A DNA stretch of 40,520 nucleotides from a virus. Of this stretch, positions 29,600-37,631 are shown piece after piece (within the stretch, counting starts at the first letter, position 1; each line of letters opens with the position of its first letter). Under the pieces are notes generated by a model. It searched no databases and was not told where the DNA came from. It was given only the letters and a program-made list of their open reading frames with translations. A program made the position numbers and the translations under genes. The DNA is taken from the IMG/VR virus record IMGVR_UViG_3300007559_000009, positions 1 to 40,520 of that record; one strand, written 5' to 3'.

Positions 29600-29871
29600 C
29601 TTATCACCTCAAAATTTCCAGAGCTATTTCTATAAATCAATTTACTTGTAAAATAACCACCGGTCATTGATATATTTTGATTATCTGGTGAGCCAATTAA
29701 AGGTAAACATACAACTAATGTGCCGTACAAATCACTAATATTAATATAATAGCGTTGACCGTAAACATTCCAATTAACAAGCACTGTGTAAGTTTGACCA
29801 TCTAAAATAGGTTGAAAGCTAAAATTAGATAGCGCAGTTGGATTAAAAGTAAAATAAGAAATAGTCGCCAT
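29596..29871 (-). CDS. Small baseplate plug-type protein (DUF6983-like)
   Basis: A 91-residue beta-rich protein: ATISYFTFNPTA, FSFQPILDGQTYTVLVNWN, YGQRYYINISDLYGTLV, LIYRNSSGNFEVI. This is the pattern of small plug or cap proteins at the base of contractile tails in aquatic myoviruses. The ATG at 29871 makes a TAATG overlap with the previous stop. A longer frame to 29901 is less likely. It lies next to the hub gene. Confidence 0.7.
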   Translation of the reverse strand: MATISYFTFNPTALSNFSFQPILDGQTYTVLVNWNVYGQRYYINISDLYGTLVVCLPLIGSPDNQNISMTGGYFTSKLIYRNSSGNFEVIS

Positions 29872-30518
29872 TAAATTATTGCTCCAAGCAATCCTGACCA
29901 TGTTGGGTTGCCAACAATAGGTAGTCCACCTTCTAAAGATTGCATAAAAGAACTAAATGATCCTGCATCTTCAAGTGTTATTAAGGGTTGCACAAAATCA
30001 AATCGCCATGCCGTTTGCACTTGATTAGATTCACCACCTGTTGCATCAGTCATTGCAGTTAATATGCAACCCGTATAAATATAAGATGGTGTAACAACTG
30101 TATATGTGCCACCGCTTTGATGATGATAATCTAATGTTTTCTTTAATGCAGATATTGTTGCCAATTTAGTAGCATACCCACCTGTTCTTTGTGCAGGACA
30201 CACCATTAACATAGATATGTTATTAGGCTGTTTAATGATCGCATTAGCCGCAATAATTTGATTGGCAAACGGATAGCTTCCTATTTCATTTTTAATCAAT
30301 GTAGAGCCTGCTAGAGGCATCCAATGGGCAAAATATTGGTCAACATTAGTTAGTGCGCTTAAACCGTTACCTTGCAACAGTCCTGAAACTAAACTAGGTG
30401 CTTCAGTTAAAGCTACAATGGGTAAATAGCCACCAATTAATTTTGCAATACCATTGGTTAAAATAATAGGTGAAATTTCGTAGCCAAGTCTAAATGCTGT
30501 CCTTAACGCTGTACTCAT
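29871..30518 (-). CDS. Baseplate/tail-tube-end protein, unassigned family
   Basis: A 215-residue protein with mixed helix and strand: FRLGYEISPIILTNGIAKLI, YATKLATISALKKTLDYHHQ, VVTPSYIYTGCILTAMTD, and WRFDFVQPLITLEDAG near the end. The last segment resembles tail-initiator/Dit-type proteins that follow the tape measure. It starts right after the tape measure gene ends. Probably connects tube and hub, but the family is not certain. Confidence 0.65.
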   Translation of the reverse strand: MSTALRTAFRLGYEISPIILTNGIAKLIGGYLPIVALTEAPSLVSGLLQGNGLSALTNVDQYFAHWMPLAGSTLIKNEIGSYPFANQIIAANAIIKQPNNISMLMVCPAQRTGGYATKLATISALKKTLDYHHQSGGTYTVVTPSYIYTGCILTAMTDATGGESNQVQTAWRFDFVQPLITLEDAGSFSSFMQSLEGGLPIVGNPTWSGLLGAII

Positions 30519-32486
30519 TTATTGCCCTCTGACCTGTGATGCAACCGTTGCACCTGTCGCATTATAATTAGCTGGTATATTTGATGTTATATTAAGATTA
30601 ATAATAGGTTGAGTAAGTATATCTTTTAACTTGCCAACATTGGTTTGTGCAGTATCAATTTTATGTGATACATATTTACCTGTAAGATCACTTATTCCAT
30701 GAAGAATACTACTTATAAATGCAGAAGATATATCTACCATGCCTTCTGTAAGCGTAATGGCGGCATTGGGTTCACCACTTTTAGTAAATTCATTTAATTT
30801 ATTAATTTCATTATTTTTATTAAGTTCATTTACTCTAGTAAATTCATTATTTTTATTAAGTTCATTTACCTTAGTAAATTCATTATTTTTAGTAAATTCA
30901 TTTACTTTATTAATTTCATTTAATTTGTTACTTTCGTCATTTTTAGTAAATGAACTTAAGGTATTAGATTGTCCGCCTATATTGCCTTCATTTCTAGCCA
31001 TAGCTTGTCTAATAGCTTCTAACTGATCTGGCGTAATTTGTTGATTTTCTTTAATGCCTGTCATTTTTATGACATTAGCAATAGCAGAAGGTGCATCTTT
31101 TAAATCAGCTCCACTACCTAACCAACCTTTTGTTGATCCAGAACCATAATAAAGTTTGTGAATGGTATCAAGACCTTTTTTATATTTATTCTCTAAAAGC
31201 GTTCTTTGTGCATTTGCACCAGCTTCCATTGAAGAGAAAATAGCAAATCCATCTTCATCTTGTCCTGTAGCACCTAAACCTTTAGTGTATTCATTAAATT
31301 TTAAATTGCCAGGGTTGTTATTTCTAATATTTCTAGAAGCTCCAGAGCCTCCATTACCCCCTGCCATAGTTTCAGATTTTGTTGTCAAACCAAAAAAGTT
31401 AGTAATGCCTCTTACGCCAGCTTCAAAATCTTTAAGAGATTGAAGTAATTTTCCTGTTGCAAGGTAATCAGCTACACCTTTAATTCCATCACCCAATTTA
31501 ACAATAGAATCTTTAAAAGTACCAGTGTGCATTACATCGCTTGCAAATGTTGAAAATTGTTTTATTAAAGTGGTAATTTCAGGAGCAAGATCAGCGGTTA
31601 ATCTTTTTAAATCTTGGGTAAATTTATCAATTTCTACTGTAAATGCAGTATTTAACTTAGCATAATCTTGTTGTTGTTTGTCAGTAAGCGTTAATGCTTT
31701 AACATTAGTATGCGCTAATTCTAATAAACTACTGATAAATTCATTTGAATTATTTTTTAATGATTTAATAGCGTCCATGCTAAATAAATCAGTAATTTTA
31801 TTTGCTTCCATGTATTGTTGCAAAGAAATATCATTTGCGCCTACTTTGGTTAATTCTGCTTTTAGCTTGGGGATCATAGCAAGCATCATTTCAGCAGGTG
31901 TTTTGCCTAAGCGTTCTTCTTGTGACAAAAGATTTAATGATACATTTTTTAGAGTGCTAGTAGCCGCTTCAGCAAAATTAGCTAAAGTTGTATTTACATC
32001 CATTAATGGTTCTAAGGTATCTTGTAGAGCTTTCATTTGCCCTACATTAACGCCTAACTCTTTTGATCTTCTAAATTCATCTTGCGTTTCTCTAGCACCA
32101 CGCATATAGCCAAACCCAGCACCGACAACAACACCTGTGCTAATACCTGCTGTCCATTTTGCTAATGATGCGCTGAATGATCCAACAGAAGATGTGAAGT
32201 TTTTTAAACCTTCTAAATTATCTTTACGAGCTCGGCTTTCTTGTTTTCTATAAGTATCTGTTTCTGACCATTCCTTTTTATCTTTTTTATGCTGTTTTTC
32301 TTTTTCAGCATTAAATTTAATATCGGAAGTGGTAGTTGCAGAAGTGGTAGCTGAAGAAGATGAAGGTGCAGAAGTTGTAGCACCTGTAGGCGCATTGATG
32401 CCAATGGTTAGCTTATGAGCAGTCGCCAACCATTCTTTGAATTTGGTATCATCAATATCAATTTCTACAATGCTCTTTAACGCCAT
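30519..32486 (-). CDS. Tail tape measure protein with lysozyme-like domain
   Basis: A 655-residue protein with long helical stretches, a hydrophobic segment near 113-130 (ISTGVVVGAGFGYMRGA), and a muralytic-type domain at about 385-500. The domain opens NIRNNNPGNLKFNEY and continues with EDGFAIFSSMEAGANAQRTL, the pattern of P5/peptidase-like tail lysozymes. At about 509-570 there is a tandem NEFTKVNELNKN-type repeat. By the usual rule of about 1.5 angstrom per residue the tail would be about 100 nm. It overlaps the chaperone frame by one base. Confidence 0.88.
   Translation of the reverse strand: MALKSIVEIDIDDTKFKEWLATAHKLTIGINAPTGATTSAPSSSSATTSATTTSDIKFNAEKEKQHKKDKKEWSETDTYRKQESRARKDNLEGLKNFTSSVGSFSASLAKWTAGISTGVVVGAGFGYMRGARETQDEFRRSKELGVNVGQMKALQDTLEPLMDVNTTLANFAEAATSTLKNVSLNLLSQEERLGKTPAEMMLAMIPKLKAELTKVGANDISLQQYMEANKITDLFSMDAIKSLKNNSNEFISSLLELAHTNVKALTLTDKQQQDYAKLNTAFTVEIDKFTQDLKRLTADLAPEITTLIKQFSTFASDVMHTGTFKDSIVKLGDGIKGVADYLATGKLLQSLKDFEAGVRGITNFFGLTTKSETMAGGNGGSGASRNIRNNNPGNLKFNEYTKGLGATGQDEDGFAIFSSMEAGANAQRTLLENKYKKGLDTIHKLYYGSGSTKGWLGSGADLKDAPSAIANVIKMTGIKENQQITPDQLEAIRQAMARNEGNIGGQSNTLSSFTKNDESNKLNEINKVNEFTKNNEFTKVNELNKNNEFTRVNELNKNNEINKLNEFTKSGEPNAAITLTEGMVDISSAFISSILHGISDLTGKYVSHKIDTAQTNVGKLKDILTQPIINLNITSNIPANYNATGATVASQVRGQ
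30777..30960. repeat. Imperfect 18-bp tandem repeats in the tape measure gene
   Basis: About ten imperfect 18-bp units encode a six-residue repeat of the form NE-F/L/I-T/N-K-x. The DNA is very AT-rich (TTCATT, TTTAGTAAA themes). The repeat is in frame, so copy-number change would alter tail length without breaking the frame. It sits between the lysozyme domain and the C-terminal helix. Confidence 0.85.
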
Positions 32487-32722
32487 TAATAAAACCTACT
32501 TGATTTTAATTGATTGATGATATGCCTCTGCCTAAATTCTTGGGCAGAACTGTATTTTATATCGTATTCTTCAAAATATTCTGTAAAACCTGAATCGGAA
32601 AGCCAATCTAGGACGGCACTAACGAGATGTTGCCCATCACGCCAGAACTCTCTTGACCTGTCGACATCGGCAAGGAAAGACAATACTCCGAAGCGTTCAA
32701 GTATTCTATTGACGCACCCCAC
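32486..32722 (-). CDS. Tail assembly chaperone C-terminal extension, likely made by -1 frameshift
   Basis: An open frame in the -1 phase to the upstream chaperone (32608-33168). The frame stays open well upstream of 32722 (to about 32856) but contains no ATG. It has no good ribosome binding site, only a GTG at 32722. It encodes a helical, charged segment (DRSREFWRDGQHLVSAVLDW). A G/GT pair made by programmed -1 frameshifting just ahead of the tape measure is nearly universal in long-tailed phages, and the position fits exactly. I could not pick a textbook slippery heptamer. Confidence 0.65.
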   Translation of the reverse strand: MGCVNRILERFGVLSFLADVDRSREFWRDGQHLVSAVLDWLSDSGFTEYFEEYDIKYSSAQEFRQRHIINQLKSSRFY

Positions 32723-33168
32723 ATTGATAGTAGTGCTAAGACCCCGGTCAAATTGTCTTTCTTGTGCATTGCCGAGGCTACAATAAAATAAGTGATGATA
32801 CCGTCTATTTCCCCAGCATCTTGTGCGTTTAATAAATTCTTTTGTAAAGCATCATAATAAGGGATAGTTTCCCATCCTTTATCTGATGGCATTACGATGT
32901 TTGTTAATCTTCTAATTTCGTTAATTAGACCTTTTTCAACATTTTCTAATTCGCCTAAGTCCCTAGCACATTTTTTTAATAACAAGCTCGCCACTCTAGG
33001 CGCAGCTACATGACTAAGACCTTGCGAATATATTTCAGAAAAAGTTTTTGATATAACCAAAAAATACTTTTCAAAAACTTCAAAACTGATAGGTGTAGAG
33101 TGAACGAAACACTCCACACCATCAATATCAACAGGGACAACGATGTTCATTGCCTTATTGATTTTCAT
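32608..33168 (-). CDS. Tail assembly chaperone (G-type)
   Basis: A 186-residue mostly helical protein: PISFEVFEKYFLVISKTFSE, VASLLLKKCARDLGELENVE, LINEIRRLTNIVMPSDKGWE. It lies between the tail tube and tape measure genes, where G-type chaperones are found. The ATG at 33168 is preferred; the frame extends to a TTG at 33186. Its 3' end overlaps the -1 frame at 32486-32722, and the longer frameshift product would be the GT form. The chaperones coat the tape measure before the tube assembles. Confidence 0.75.
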   Translation of the reverse strand: MKINKAMNIVVPVDIDGVECFVHSTPISFEVFEKYFLVISKTFSEIYSQGLSHVAAPRVASLLLKKCARDLGELENVEKGLINEIRRLTNIVMPSDKGWETIPYYDALQKNLLNAQDAGEIDGIITYFIVASAMHKKDNLTGVLALLSMWGASIEYLNASEYCLSLPMSTGQESSGVMGNISLVPS

Positions 33169-33170
33169 AT

Positions 33171-33617
33171 TTATACAAGATTCCAAAGATCATTGTTGAT
33201 GTTGTAAATACCTTTTACAGTAATTGCAACTTCAGCCGTTGTACCATTGAAAGCCATATCAGCAACGGATTCTATTGCACAATTGACCAGCTTGTAAGAT
33301 GGAAAAGCTAAAGTATCAGAAGATACAACAATATCACCCAACAAAGTAGTATTTTCCATTTGTGTTTTCCACAAAGCCGCAATACCGTTTGTTTTTAAAG
33401 TGCTGATAACAACAGTCACCAATTGATACGGTTCAGGTGCAGTAACTGAGCCTGTCATTGTATCAATATAAGTAGTTGCTACACCTTGTAGGGCTAAAGA
33501 TATACCTGCTTTTCCAAGATAAGGAGCAGTAACAGTTAGGTTAGGTATGTTGGTAACAACAACACTTCCCCGTAATCTGTTAAGCGTACCCTGAGCTATT
33601 AAAGGATTACTTGCCAT
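33171..33617 (-). CDS. Tail tube protein
   Basis: A 148-residue beta-rich protein following the contractile tail tube pattern: LIAQGTLNRLRGSVVVTNIP at the start, AGISLALQGVATTYIDTMTG, EPYQLVTVVISTLKTN, and VADMAFNGTTAEVAITVKGI near the end. It is just downstream of the sheath gene and upstream of the chaperones, the standard order. It forms the hexameric rings of the inner tube. Confidence 0.88.
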   Translation of the reverse strand: MASNPLIAQGTLNRLRGSVVVTNIPNLTVTAPYLGKAGISLALQGVATTYIDTMTGSVTAPEPYQLVTVVISTLKTNGIAALWKTQMENTTLLGDIVVSSDTLAFPSYKLVNCAIESVADMAFNGTTAEVAITVKGIYNINNDLWNLV

Positions 33618-33629
33618 GATTTATATGTC

Positions 33630-34928
33630 CTATGGTGCAAGGTTAGAGATTACAAGATTAAATGTAATCGTCAAGAACCCTTGTTGGGTGCTGATAGTTA
33701 CTGATAATCCATTATAAATACCATTTGCATAATCAGTTGGATTAGCAGTTGTATAATCAACATAAGATGTAGCATTAACAACTGGTGTACCACCAAGCAT
33801 ACCAAAAGATACGCCATTGTTAATAATGGCTTGTAATGATGCTTGTAACCTGTTAATACCATTTTGGTTATAGTACAACGGATTAACAGCACTATTAGAC
33901 CCATTAATGATTGCTGCGGCTAATGCCATTTTACCGTTGATGTATACCCAATCAACTGAATAGTTATGTTGAATAGATGATCCATCAGCCATTACACCTT
34001 TTTTCAGGATAACATTTGATAAGCCACCTTCAGCACCTGAAGCCATGTAATTTACTTTAGCAGTTTCCATTGTTGGAATAGAAGTGCTATTAACATTCCA
34101 TGCTGTCAAACCATACATGTAAGAATAAGCCGCTTGTGTAACTAAATTAGTTGCACTTGGAGCATATCCAATCATCAAATGAAATGGTGCGGCAGATGGT
34201 ACTTCAGTTAAAGCTGATGTTGGCGCACTAGACACCATAACAACTGATTTAACGCCAGTATAAGTTGCCCATGATGTTGCAGTAACTGGTAAGAAGAAAT
34301 AAACCGCTGTTGATACGCTTGTATATTGATTTACAAAAGCAAGTGTAGTTGCTTCAGCGTCCCATAATACAGGTAACAAATAAGCGTAGAATATGCCAGC
34401 ATTTGCTGTAATCCATGCTTGTAGCGCTGTTACACCAGCCGCAGCCGTTCCAGAACCTAACTCCAACACATATACACTGCCAGCAGTACCTTGTGCAAAA
34501 AATGTAGCTACTGAATTAGTCAATAAACCAGCATTATAATTAGTTACTGTACCTTGTGTTGTTGAAGAACCAGGGTTTGTAGCCAATGCGTAAGTAAATT
34601 GAGTGGCACTTGTAACAGTTATAGAATAAGTACCGTTATAACCAGTTGGCGTAACACCAGCAATAGTAGCTGATATGGGGTTAGCACTAACTGGATAACC
34701 ATGACCACCTGTAACCGTAGCAGTGACAACACCCAATGTCCAAGTCATTGTAGTAATGGCTTTAGGTGCAGCTAATATTGCTGTTAATGATGATGCGCTA
34801 GTTAATAGAGTATAAGTACCAGATGAAGTTGTAGTTCCACCTTGCGTTACTATCGCCCCTGTTGCTTGTAAGGTACTAGGAGCAGATGCCGCCTGTACGC
34901 TTACATTTACATTTACTATATTGCTCAT
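33630..34928 (-). CDS. Tail sheath protein
   Basis: A 432-residue protein with sheath features: N-terminal NIVNVNVSVQAAS, a middle domain, and the C-terminal core from about residue 280 (AKVNYMASGAEGGLSNVILK, then DWVYINGKMALAAAIING). At about residues 60-131 it carries an inserted HGYPVSANPISATIAGVTPT / YNGTYSITVTSATQFTY module, related to the FCCH-like domain in baseplate J. The insertion probably decorates the outer sheath surface. Contractile sheath defines the phage as a myovirus type. Confidence 0.92.
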   Translation of the reverse strand: MSNIVNVNVSVQAASAPSTLQATGAIVTQGGTTTSSGTYTLLTSASSLTAILAAPKAITTMTWTLGVVTATVTGGHGYPVSANPISATIAGVTPTGYNGTYSITVTSATQFTYALATNPGSSTTQGTVTNYNAGLLTNSVATFFAQGTAGSVYVLELGSGTAAAGVTALQAWITANAGIFYAYLLPVLWDAEATTLAFVNQYTSVSTAVYFFLPVTATSWATYTGVKSVVMVSSAPTSALTEVPSAAPFHLMIGYAPSATNLVTQAAYSYMYGLTAWNVNSTSIPTMETAKVNYMASGAEGGLSNVILKKGVMADGSSIQHNYSVDWVYINGKMALAAAIINGSNSAVNPLYYNQNGINRLQASLQAIINNGVSFGMLGGTPVVNATSYVDYTTANPTDYANGIYNGLSVTISTQQGFLTITFNLVISNLAP

Positions 34929-34938
34929 TATCTAATCC

Positions 34939-35295
34939 TTAGATGTAAGAGATTGAAACAACTTGACCAGTACCAGGCGTTACAACTAAGCCCAATGCAA
35001 TTGGGAAATCAAGTTCATAGATACCAACAGTGTTTGGAATGTTGAATATTAAGTTAGCAGCAGCAACACCGCCAGTAGTAGCGACATCGCTTATTTTACC
35101 TGGTGCTGAACCAGCAGTTACTACAACAACTTTAGCTACTCTGCCAGCGCCAACTTTAATCAAAGTTAATGCAGTTACGTTCAAAGAAGAACTAAGACTT
35201 CCAGTAGCTAATACCGATTTACCATTGTTATCTAATACTAATGGTGCTAATGCGTTAGATTGATTTTTTGATACATAATATGGAGATTGTGGCAT
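34939..35295 (-). CDS. Small virion protein upstream of the sheath (118 aa)
   Basis: A 118-residue beta-rich protein: LDNNGKSVLATGSLSSSLNV, VGAGRVAKVVVVTAGSA, then IFNIPNTVGIYELDFPIALG and TPGTGQVVSISY. The pattern matches small phage virion proteins whose members decorate heads or tails. It lies between the neck gene and the sheath. It is probably structural; exact site unknown. Confidence 0.65.
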   Translation of the reverse strand: MPQSPYYVSKNQSNALAPLVLDNNGKSVLATGSLSSSLNVTALTLIKVGAGRVAKVVVVTAGSAPGKISDVATTGGVAAANLIFNIPNTVGIYELDFPIALGLVVTPGTGQVVSISYI

Positions 35296-35314
35296 TGCCT
35301 TGTCCTTGTGTTAA

Positions 35315-36247
35315 TTAAATAAAAGTATAGGTTGGAATTGATGATAATATCAATTGACGTGCTATATCCTGTGCAACAGATTGATAATAGCTTATTTCAA
35401 ACTCAATTGATTTTTTCATGCCTCTAACATTTAATTCAGATTGCGTTCTCACTTCATCCTTAATAATTGGCATATTCATAATACCAAATTCATCATTCAG
35501 ACTATTTGATAAAATATAGTCTTGAAAATCCAAAGCCACGTTATTTCGCAATCCATATATAACTATCTTAACAGTTTCTTGAATCAACTGCGAATGATTT
35601 GAAGTGCTGTCAAGATAAGGAAATGATTGTAATGCTTTTTGTGAATTACTAAGAATATTTATAACCGCATACGGTGGTGTTAGGTTGGTTGGGACAAGAT
35701 ATGCTGGATATATGGGCATTAGGGCATCTTGCGCCAACCAAATAGGTAAGCTGTTAGAAACAACTTGGGACGTATCAGATAATTGTGCTATATCATTAAT
35801 GATTTGTGAGCGCATAGCTGGAAATACTGCATCACCATAATAATGATACAGTCCAGACTGTTTATAATACATCGTACGAGCGGTAAAACTAAATTCTAAG
35901 TTTTCAAAACACCCCAAATACATGGAGGTTGATTCTACATAATTAAATGATTCAACTTCCTGATTTGTAGTAAATATAACTTTTTGAACAGCTATAGTTT
36001 CATCTTCATTCTGAGATTGATTAGAATTGTAATGTAACGATCCTTCAACTTGTATAGTTATAGGACTTGGTGGCACATCTGCCAATAAATCAGCACGAAC
36101 CCAAAATACAAACCCATCAAGCGGTAAAATTAATTGTTTGTACAGGTTAAAAGTTATTACTTGGTTTTCTGATAAAGTATTTAAACCAGATAACAATGAC
36201 GCACTCATTTGTGAGCCTTGCGTTCCTGCTTGCTCTAATATGCTCAT
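35315..36247 (-). CDS. Neck/tail structural protein (310 aa)
   Basis: A 310-residue protein with no enzyme motif: YKQLILPLDGFVFWVRADLL near residue 39, IQVEGSLHYNSNQSQNEDET, and a C-terminal helical part (EVRTQSELNVRGMKKSIEFE, YYQSVAQDIARQLIL). The ATG at 36247 overlaps the previous stop by four bases; the TTG at 36259 is an alternative. By position (after two small connector genes, before the sheath) it may be a tail terminator or neck component. Not confidently assigned. Confidence 0.65.
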   Translation of the reverse strand: MSILEQAGTQGSQMSASLLSGLNTLSENQVITFNLYKQLILPLDGFVFWVRADLLADVPPSPITIQVEGSLHYNSNQSQNEDETIAVQKVIFTTNQEVESFNYVESTSMYLGCFENLEFSFTARTMYYKQSGLYHYYGDAVFPAMRSQIINDIAQLSDTSQVVSNSLPIWLAQDALMPIYPAYLVPTNLTPPYAVINILSNSQKALQSFPYLDSTSNHSQLIQETVKIVIYGLRNNVALDFQDYILSNSLNDEFGIMNMPIIKDEVRTQSELNVRGMKKSIEFEISYYQSVAQDIARQLILSSIPTYTFI

Positions 36248-36648
36248 GAATTTGTCCAAGCTCTAAAATTTACTTCATATAATCCAGAATCAATAAAACT
36301 TGGACGTACCGGACCTTTTTTTCTTTTAAAACGAATACTTTTTCCCAGTAATGACGCTTTAGTTGGAACTCCATCTATTTGACCATCCATCTCTTTATCA
36401 GCAAGAAAACGTCTAAATCTTTCATTAATTGAATCTATTGCTATATCGCTATCTAAACTACGGCTATCTGTACCGCTTGTGATACCTAAATATGTTTCCG
36501 CAATATCATTCAATATTTCTTGTTCATGATTATAGTAAAAATGCTCCATAATACCGTATTTACCTTCTAGTATTTCAGCAACATCTCCTGTAGATATTGA
36601 TCCTTTATCGCCATAAGGAAATTCCTCAATTCCCAAATGCAATTTCAT
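36244..36648 (-). CDS. Head-tail connector-type protein (134 aa)
   Basis: A 134-residue protein: MKLHLGIEEFPYGDKGSIST, then VAEILEGKYGIMEHFYYNHE, ending RPSFIDSGLYEVNFRAWTNS. The GxLxExNFRAW ending is typical of gp10/HK97-type neck proteins that bind the tail. The ATG at 36648 gives an ATGA overlap; the GTG at 36660 is less likely. Its position among neck genes supports the call. Confidence 0.65.
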   Translation of the reverse strand: MKLHLGIEEFPYGDKGSISTGDVAEILEGKYGIMEHFYYNHEQEILNDIAETYLGITSGTDSRSLDSDIAIDSINERFRRFLADKEMDGQIDGVPTKASLLGKSIRFKRKKGPVRPSFIDSGLYEVNFRAWTNS

Positions 36649-37082
36649 GTAGAACCCCACAAAGTGCCGTAGGATTGCGCTAATCCCATATAGTTACGCC
36701 CATATGGGGTTTTGAGCATTTGAAGGTTAGCCATAGTCAGATTCTTCATAAACTCTGGGTTTAATAAAGATTGACCTGTGCTTTCATCATGAGATTCTGT
36801 TATAACACCCGGTACAAAACTATTTATCTTAAAACTTGCCCGTAGGTCAACAAAATAGCATTGACCGGGTTGATCCTGAGCAAAATTAATTAAATTATCT
36901 GTCGCCAAGTTATATACACATAATGTATATATGTTTGAACTAATATCCGCCAATTGAAGATTTACAATTTCAATAGCAATGTCATAAGAACTAGCAATAA
37001 CAGGGCTGTTGTTAGGTAAATAAGTAGTAGTTATACCTACAATATTACGCAAATAATCAAGATACCCTGCTAGTGTTGGCAT
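36645..37082 (-). CDS. Head-tail adaptor-like protein (145 aa)
   Basis: A 145-residue protein with MPTLAGYLDYLRNIVGITTT at the start, SYDIAIEIVNLQLADI in the middle, and TPYGRNYMGLAQSYGTLW at the end. This matches small neck/adaptor proteins in aquatic myoviruses, where a helical N-terminal part and the GRxYxxxAQxYG motif recur. It overlaps the next gene by four bases. Exact ring position unknown. Confidence 0.65.
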   Translation of the reverse strand: MPTLAGYLDYLRNIVGITTTYLPNNSPVIASSYDIAIEIVNLQLADISSNIYTLCVYNLATDNLINFAQDQPGQCYFVDLRASFKINSFVPGVITESHDESTGQSLLNPEFMKNLTMANLQMLKTPYGRNYMGLAQSYGTLWGST

Positions 37083-37556
37083 TTATTTTCTCTTACGTCC
37101 ACGTGAAACTTCAAATCCTTCTGATATTGAAGGGTCTTTGTCTTGACTAACTTCTTCAATTACTGATGATCGAGTGTTATTTACAGCACCAGGTGTTAGT
37201 TGGTCAATATATTGGTCAGCCGCAATTGCCGCTGCTTTTCTTATTTCTTGACCACGTTCATCTAAAACCTTATCGTTTAGATCAAACGCCAATTTAATAT
37301 AATCTAATTTAACAGGTGCATCTACACTGTAGCATAAACCTACAAAATCACGCTGTCCTTTAATCCTTGATGCTTCAATAAAGCCGTATTGCTCATGTTG
37401 TTCAATAATGCTTTTTACTTCTTCAGGTTGCATGTCCCCAAAGATTTGAATTTGTTGACCAGCCGAAATATGCTGATTCATTAATTTGCTAGAGCCAATT
37501 ACACGGTAGTGAAAATGCTCATTTTGTTTTTTAGTATTAGCAACGTATAACTTCAT
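37083..37556 (-). CDS. Hypothetical virion-region protein (157 aa)
   Basis: A 157-residue protein. The N-terminal half has MKLYVANTKKQNEHFHYRVI followed by QHISAGQQIQIFGDMQPEEV, a pattern seen in proteins between capsid and neck genes in several phage groups. The C-terminal part is helical, ending in a very basic GRKRK. The ribosome binding site is weak. It stops one base before the next gene begins. No function can be assigned. Confidence 0.6.
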   Translation of the reverse strand: MKLYVANTKKQNEHFHYRVIGSSKLMNQHISAGQQIQIFGDMQPEEVKSIIEQHEQYGFIEASRIKGQRDFVGLCYSVDAPVKLDYIKLAFDLNDKVLDERGQEIRKAAAIAADQYIDQLTPGAVNNTRSSVIEEVSQDKDPSISEGFEVSRGRKRK

Positions 37557-37591
37557 TTTTTTATGTTTGGGGTTATTTTAATTAGAAGATT

Positions 37592-37614
37592 GACCCTCTT
37601 TTTTAAGGAGGGTC
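37592..37614. other. 7-bp inverted repeat downstream of the GIY-YIG gene
   Basis: GACCCTC (37592-37598) and GAGGGTC (37608-37614) surround a 9-base loop. No T run follows on either strand in the right place, so it is not a clear terminator. It marks the left side of the endonuclease insertion between the capsid and 37083-37556 genes. Confidence 0.6.
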
Positions 37615-37631
37615 GCCCAAAACATCCTTAT

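Noticed and set aside
37592-37614. Inverted repeat as a rho-independent terminator
   Set aside because: Neither strand has a T run directly after the stem.
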